Below are positions 5,423-6,834 of a stretch of 6,834 bases of DNA, one piece after another (position 1 is the first letter of the stretch; each line of letters starts with the position of its first letter). Origin of the DNA: Pseudomonadota bacterium (GTDB lineage Bacteria; Pseudomonadota; Gammaproteobacteria; Steroidobacterales; Steroidobacteraceae); NCBI GenBank assembly GCA_023433465.1, contig JAEZCR010000127.1, positions 1 to 6,834 on the forward strand, written 5' to 3'. The notes beneath the pieces were generated by a model, which saw nothing but the letters and a program-made list of their open reading frames with translations, was not told the DNA's origin and did no database searches. The position numbers and the translations under genes were made by a program.

Positions 5423-6192
5423 GGTTCCATCCAGCCGATCTCGAGCGCCGTCGCGTGGCCCACGACGACCTCGGCGAGCGATTCCGGCATCTCGGCCTCG
5501 TGCGCATCGATCGCGCGCCGTCCCGCCATGATCTCGGTGAACCGCTGCGGATGAAGCGGCTCGCGGTCGGGCTCGGCGTAACCGATGGGATGAATCGGCG
5601 CGAGCGTCGCCGGATCGTATTTGTCGGTCGCGCCGAGCGTATGCAGGATTTCGTGCGCGATCACCACGTTGTTAGGCTTCGTCATCCCCTTGTCGGCGAA
5701 CGCGTGTACGACTCCGACCAACCCCTTCTGCAGGCCGACGGAGTGGGGCACGGCACGGGAGAAGGAGGGATCGTGGAACAACACGAACGCGCGGATTTGC
5801 GGGGTCGCGCGATCCGGCGCACGCGCGTTGCGGCGCGCGTACAGGCGCAGACGCAGGCTCCACCACACGCGCTGAAAAACGTTGGCCCCGGACGCGAGCT
5901 CGGGCGGCGGCTCCTTCACTTCCGGAAACAGGTCGACGCGCACGGGCCGGTCGAGCGCGATGCCGAACTCCTTCGCTTCGCGGTTGATGAACCGCTCGAT
6001 TTCGGCGACATCCCTGGGCCTCAGCGAGGCGATGTAATCGGCCGTCGCATCGCTGCTCTCGGCGTTCACCGGGAACACGCCTATCCACAGCGTTTCGTCC
6101 CAGGCGGTCGTGCTGAGCCGGTCGTACAGCGTCGTCCAGGCCGCGATGCCGAGGATAATCAGCAGTAACAGGATGCGCAGCTGGCGCCACAT
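5419..6192 (-). CDS. Membrane-anchored metzincin-like zinc metallopeptidase, function unknown
   Basis: The 257-residue product begins MWRQLR followed by a hydrophobic segment (residues 7-19, ILLLLIILGIAAW), so the N terminus is probably in the cytoplasm and the rest in the periplasm. Near the C-terminal third is HEILHTLGATD (180-190), which fits the metzincin pattern HExxHxxGxxH/D: H180, H184 and D190 as predicted zinc ligands and E181 as general base. A Met in EIMAGR (M222) is well placed for a Met-turn. I do not recognise the family beyond this, and the substrate is unknown. All motif residues are intact, so an active enzyme is expected. It lies 13 bases after the pdxH stop with no clear ribosome binding site, and its stop overlaps the start of the ABC ATPase by four bases. 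An uncharacterised conserved protein with a structural rather than catalytic zinc site is the alternative. Confidence 0.85.
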   Translation of the reverse strand: MWRQLRILLLLIILGIAAWTTLYDRLSTTAWDETLWIGVFPVNAESSDATADYIASLRPRDVAEIERFINREAKEFGIALDRPVRVDLFPEVKEPPPELASGANVFQRVWWSLRLRLYARRNARAPDRATPQIRAFVLFHDPSFSRAVPHSVGLQKGLVGVVHAFADKGMTKPNNVVIAHEILHTLGATDKYDPATLAPIHPIGYAEPDREPLHPQRFTEIMAGRRAIDAHEAEMPESLAEVVVGHATALEIGWMEP

Positions 6193-6205
6193 GCGTCGGG
6201 CGCGC

Positions 6206-6805
6206 CTACGGTTGCAGCCGCGTCGCGGTCCAGGCGCCGGCCTTGAATCCGGCGCCCGCGGTAGTTAGCGAACGGGTCCAGCGCGCGCGTTCGTGGATAC
6301 GCGCCGCGCCTTCGACCCACAACTCGACCGCGTCGGCCCACACGTAGTAGCCGCCCCAGAAACCGGGTCGCGGAATCGCGACCGCCGGCACCTCGTCCAC
6401 GTTGTCGGCGGTCGGATACGGCGCGCCGAAACGTTCCGCGGCCGCGCGTACCGCCGCATCCAGTTGCTCGCGCGAACGCAGCGGCTGGCTCTGCGCGCTG
6501 GCCCACGCGCCGATGCGTCGCTGCCAGTTGCGCGAGACGAAATACTCGTCGCTCTCGGCGGTCGGCGCCTTCACGACGATGCCCTCGACGCGGATCTGGC
6601 GGTGCGCGTGGTCCCAGTGAAACACCAGCGCGGCGCGCGGGTTCTCGGCGAGCTCGCGTCCCTTGCGCGAGTCGTAGTTTGTCACGAAGGAGACACGGCC
6701 CTGCGCGACGTCGAACTCCTTGCACAGGACGATGCGCGCGGACGGATGCCCGGTCGACGTCGAGGTGGCGAGCACCATCGCATCGGGATTGGGCTGCTGG
6801 CGCGG
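6206..6805 (-). CDS. pdxH: Pyridoxine/pyridoxamine 5'-phosphate oxidase PdxH (5' end missing)
   Basis: PdxH is an FMN-dependent cytoplasmic oxidase that makes pyridoxal 5'-phosphate from PNP or PMP. Numbered from the internal Met at 6778, visible motifs are RIVLCKEFD (15-23), FVTNYDSRKGRELAENP (31-47, FMN phosphate contacts), FHWDHAHRQIRVEG (53-66), RRIGAWAS (87-94), FWGGYYVWADAVELW (140-154), RIHERARW (R160 and H162 match the substrate-binding Arg-x-His of E. coli PdxH) and the typical C-terminal RLQP. The Met at 6778 is not the true start. In-frame codons upstream read PRQQPNPDAM, which continues the family consensus, and E. coli PdxH has about 50 residues before this point. The remainder lies beyond the homopolymer at the window edge. 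It is the first visible gene of a minus-strand group with the metallopeptidase and ABC ATPase. Confidence 0.93.
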   Translation of the reverse strand, partial: PRQQPNPDAMVLATSTSTGHPSARIVLCKEFDVAQGRVSFVTNYDSRKGRELAENPRAALVFHWDHAHRQIRVEGIVVKAPTAESDEYFVSRNWQRRIGAWASAQSQPLRSREQLDAAVRAAAERFGAPYPTADNVDEVPAVAIPRPGFWGGYYVWADAVELWVEGAARIHERARWTRSLTTAGAGFKAGAWTATRLQP

Positions 6806-6834
6806 GGGGGGGGGGGGGGCGGGCCCCCCCCCCC
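6804..6834. other. Homopolymer G/C run at window end, probable assembly artefact
   Basis: Sixteen G (6804-6819), one C, three G and then eleven C to the last base. This falls in the middle of the conserved pdxH N-terminal region, where it would encode only Pro and Gly instead of the expected helix. The run is nearly self-complementary. It is best read as a sequencing or assembly artefact at a contig end. Confidence 0.8.

Noticed and set aside
4593..5507. Overlapping minus-strand frames of about 300 codons across the ABC ATPase
   Set aside because: Arg/Ala/Ser-rich translations without domains; the ATPase frame has every expected motif.

Overview
This is a GC-rich, gene-dense window from a Gram-negative bacterium. 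An AmpD amidase, a TonB-dependent outer-membrane receptor with a signal peptide, and two proteins with N-terminal membrane anchors all point to a cell with an outer membrane. AmpD closely resembles the enterobacterial protein, which suggests Gammaproteobacteria, but I cannot name the genus from sequence alone. The right end (about 6804-6834) is a long G run followed by a C run and looks like a contig-end artefact.

Layout. Positions 1-45 (minus) may be the first 15 codons of a divergent gene whose N terminus resembles BioA. ampD (93-632, plus) faces the corrinoid adenosyltransferase gene pduO (664-1221, minus). The two stop codons lie in a small imperfect tandem repeat. pduO follows btuB (1236-3095, minus) by 14 bases. 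Upstream of btuB is a complete cobalamin riboswitch (about 3183-3392, minus) with a perfect B12 box. A further 91-base leader contains a possible hairpin that hides the btuB ribosome binding site. Running the other way from a short shared promoter region are an inositol-monophosphatase-family gene, probably hisN (3477-4244, plus), and a small anchored protein of unknown function (4246-4671). That protein gene overlaps by 17 bases the 3' end of a convergent minus-strand group: pdxH (5' end cut off by the window edge), then a membrane-anchored metzincin-like metallopeptidase (5419-6192), then a BtuD/FecE-type ABC ATPase (4655-5422) whose start overlaps the peptidase stop by 4 bases.

How the genes fit together. 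The clearest unit is riboswitch-btuB-pduO: corrinoid uptake across the outer membrane followed by adenosylation to coenzyme B12, with expression reduced when B12 is plentiful. The ABC ATPase is of the family that powers B12 and siderophore import, but no permease or binding protein is present, so its link to B12 is only suggestive. PdxH (vitamin B6) and the possible BioA (biotin) give the neighbourhood a cofactor theme that may be chance. The least described part is the translationally coupled pair of anchored metallopeptidase and orphan ABC ATPase. I see no mobile element, tRNA, rRNA or CRISPR array.
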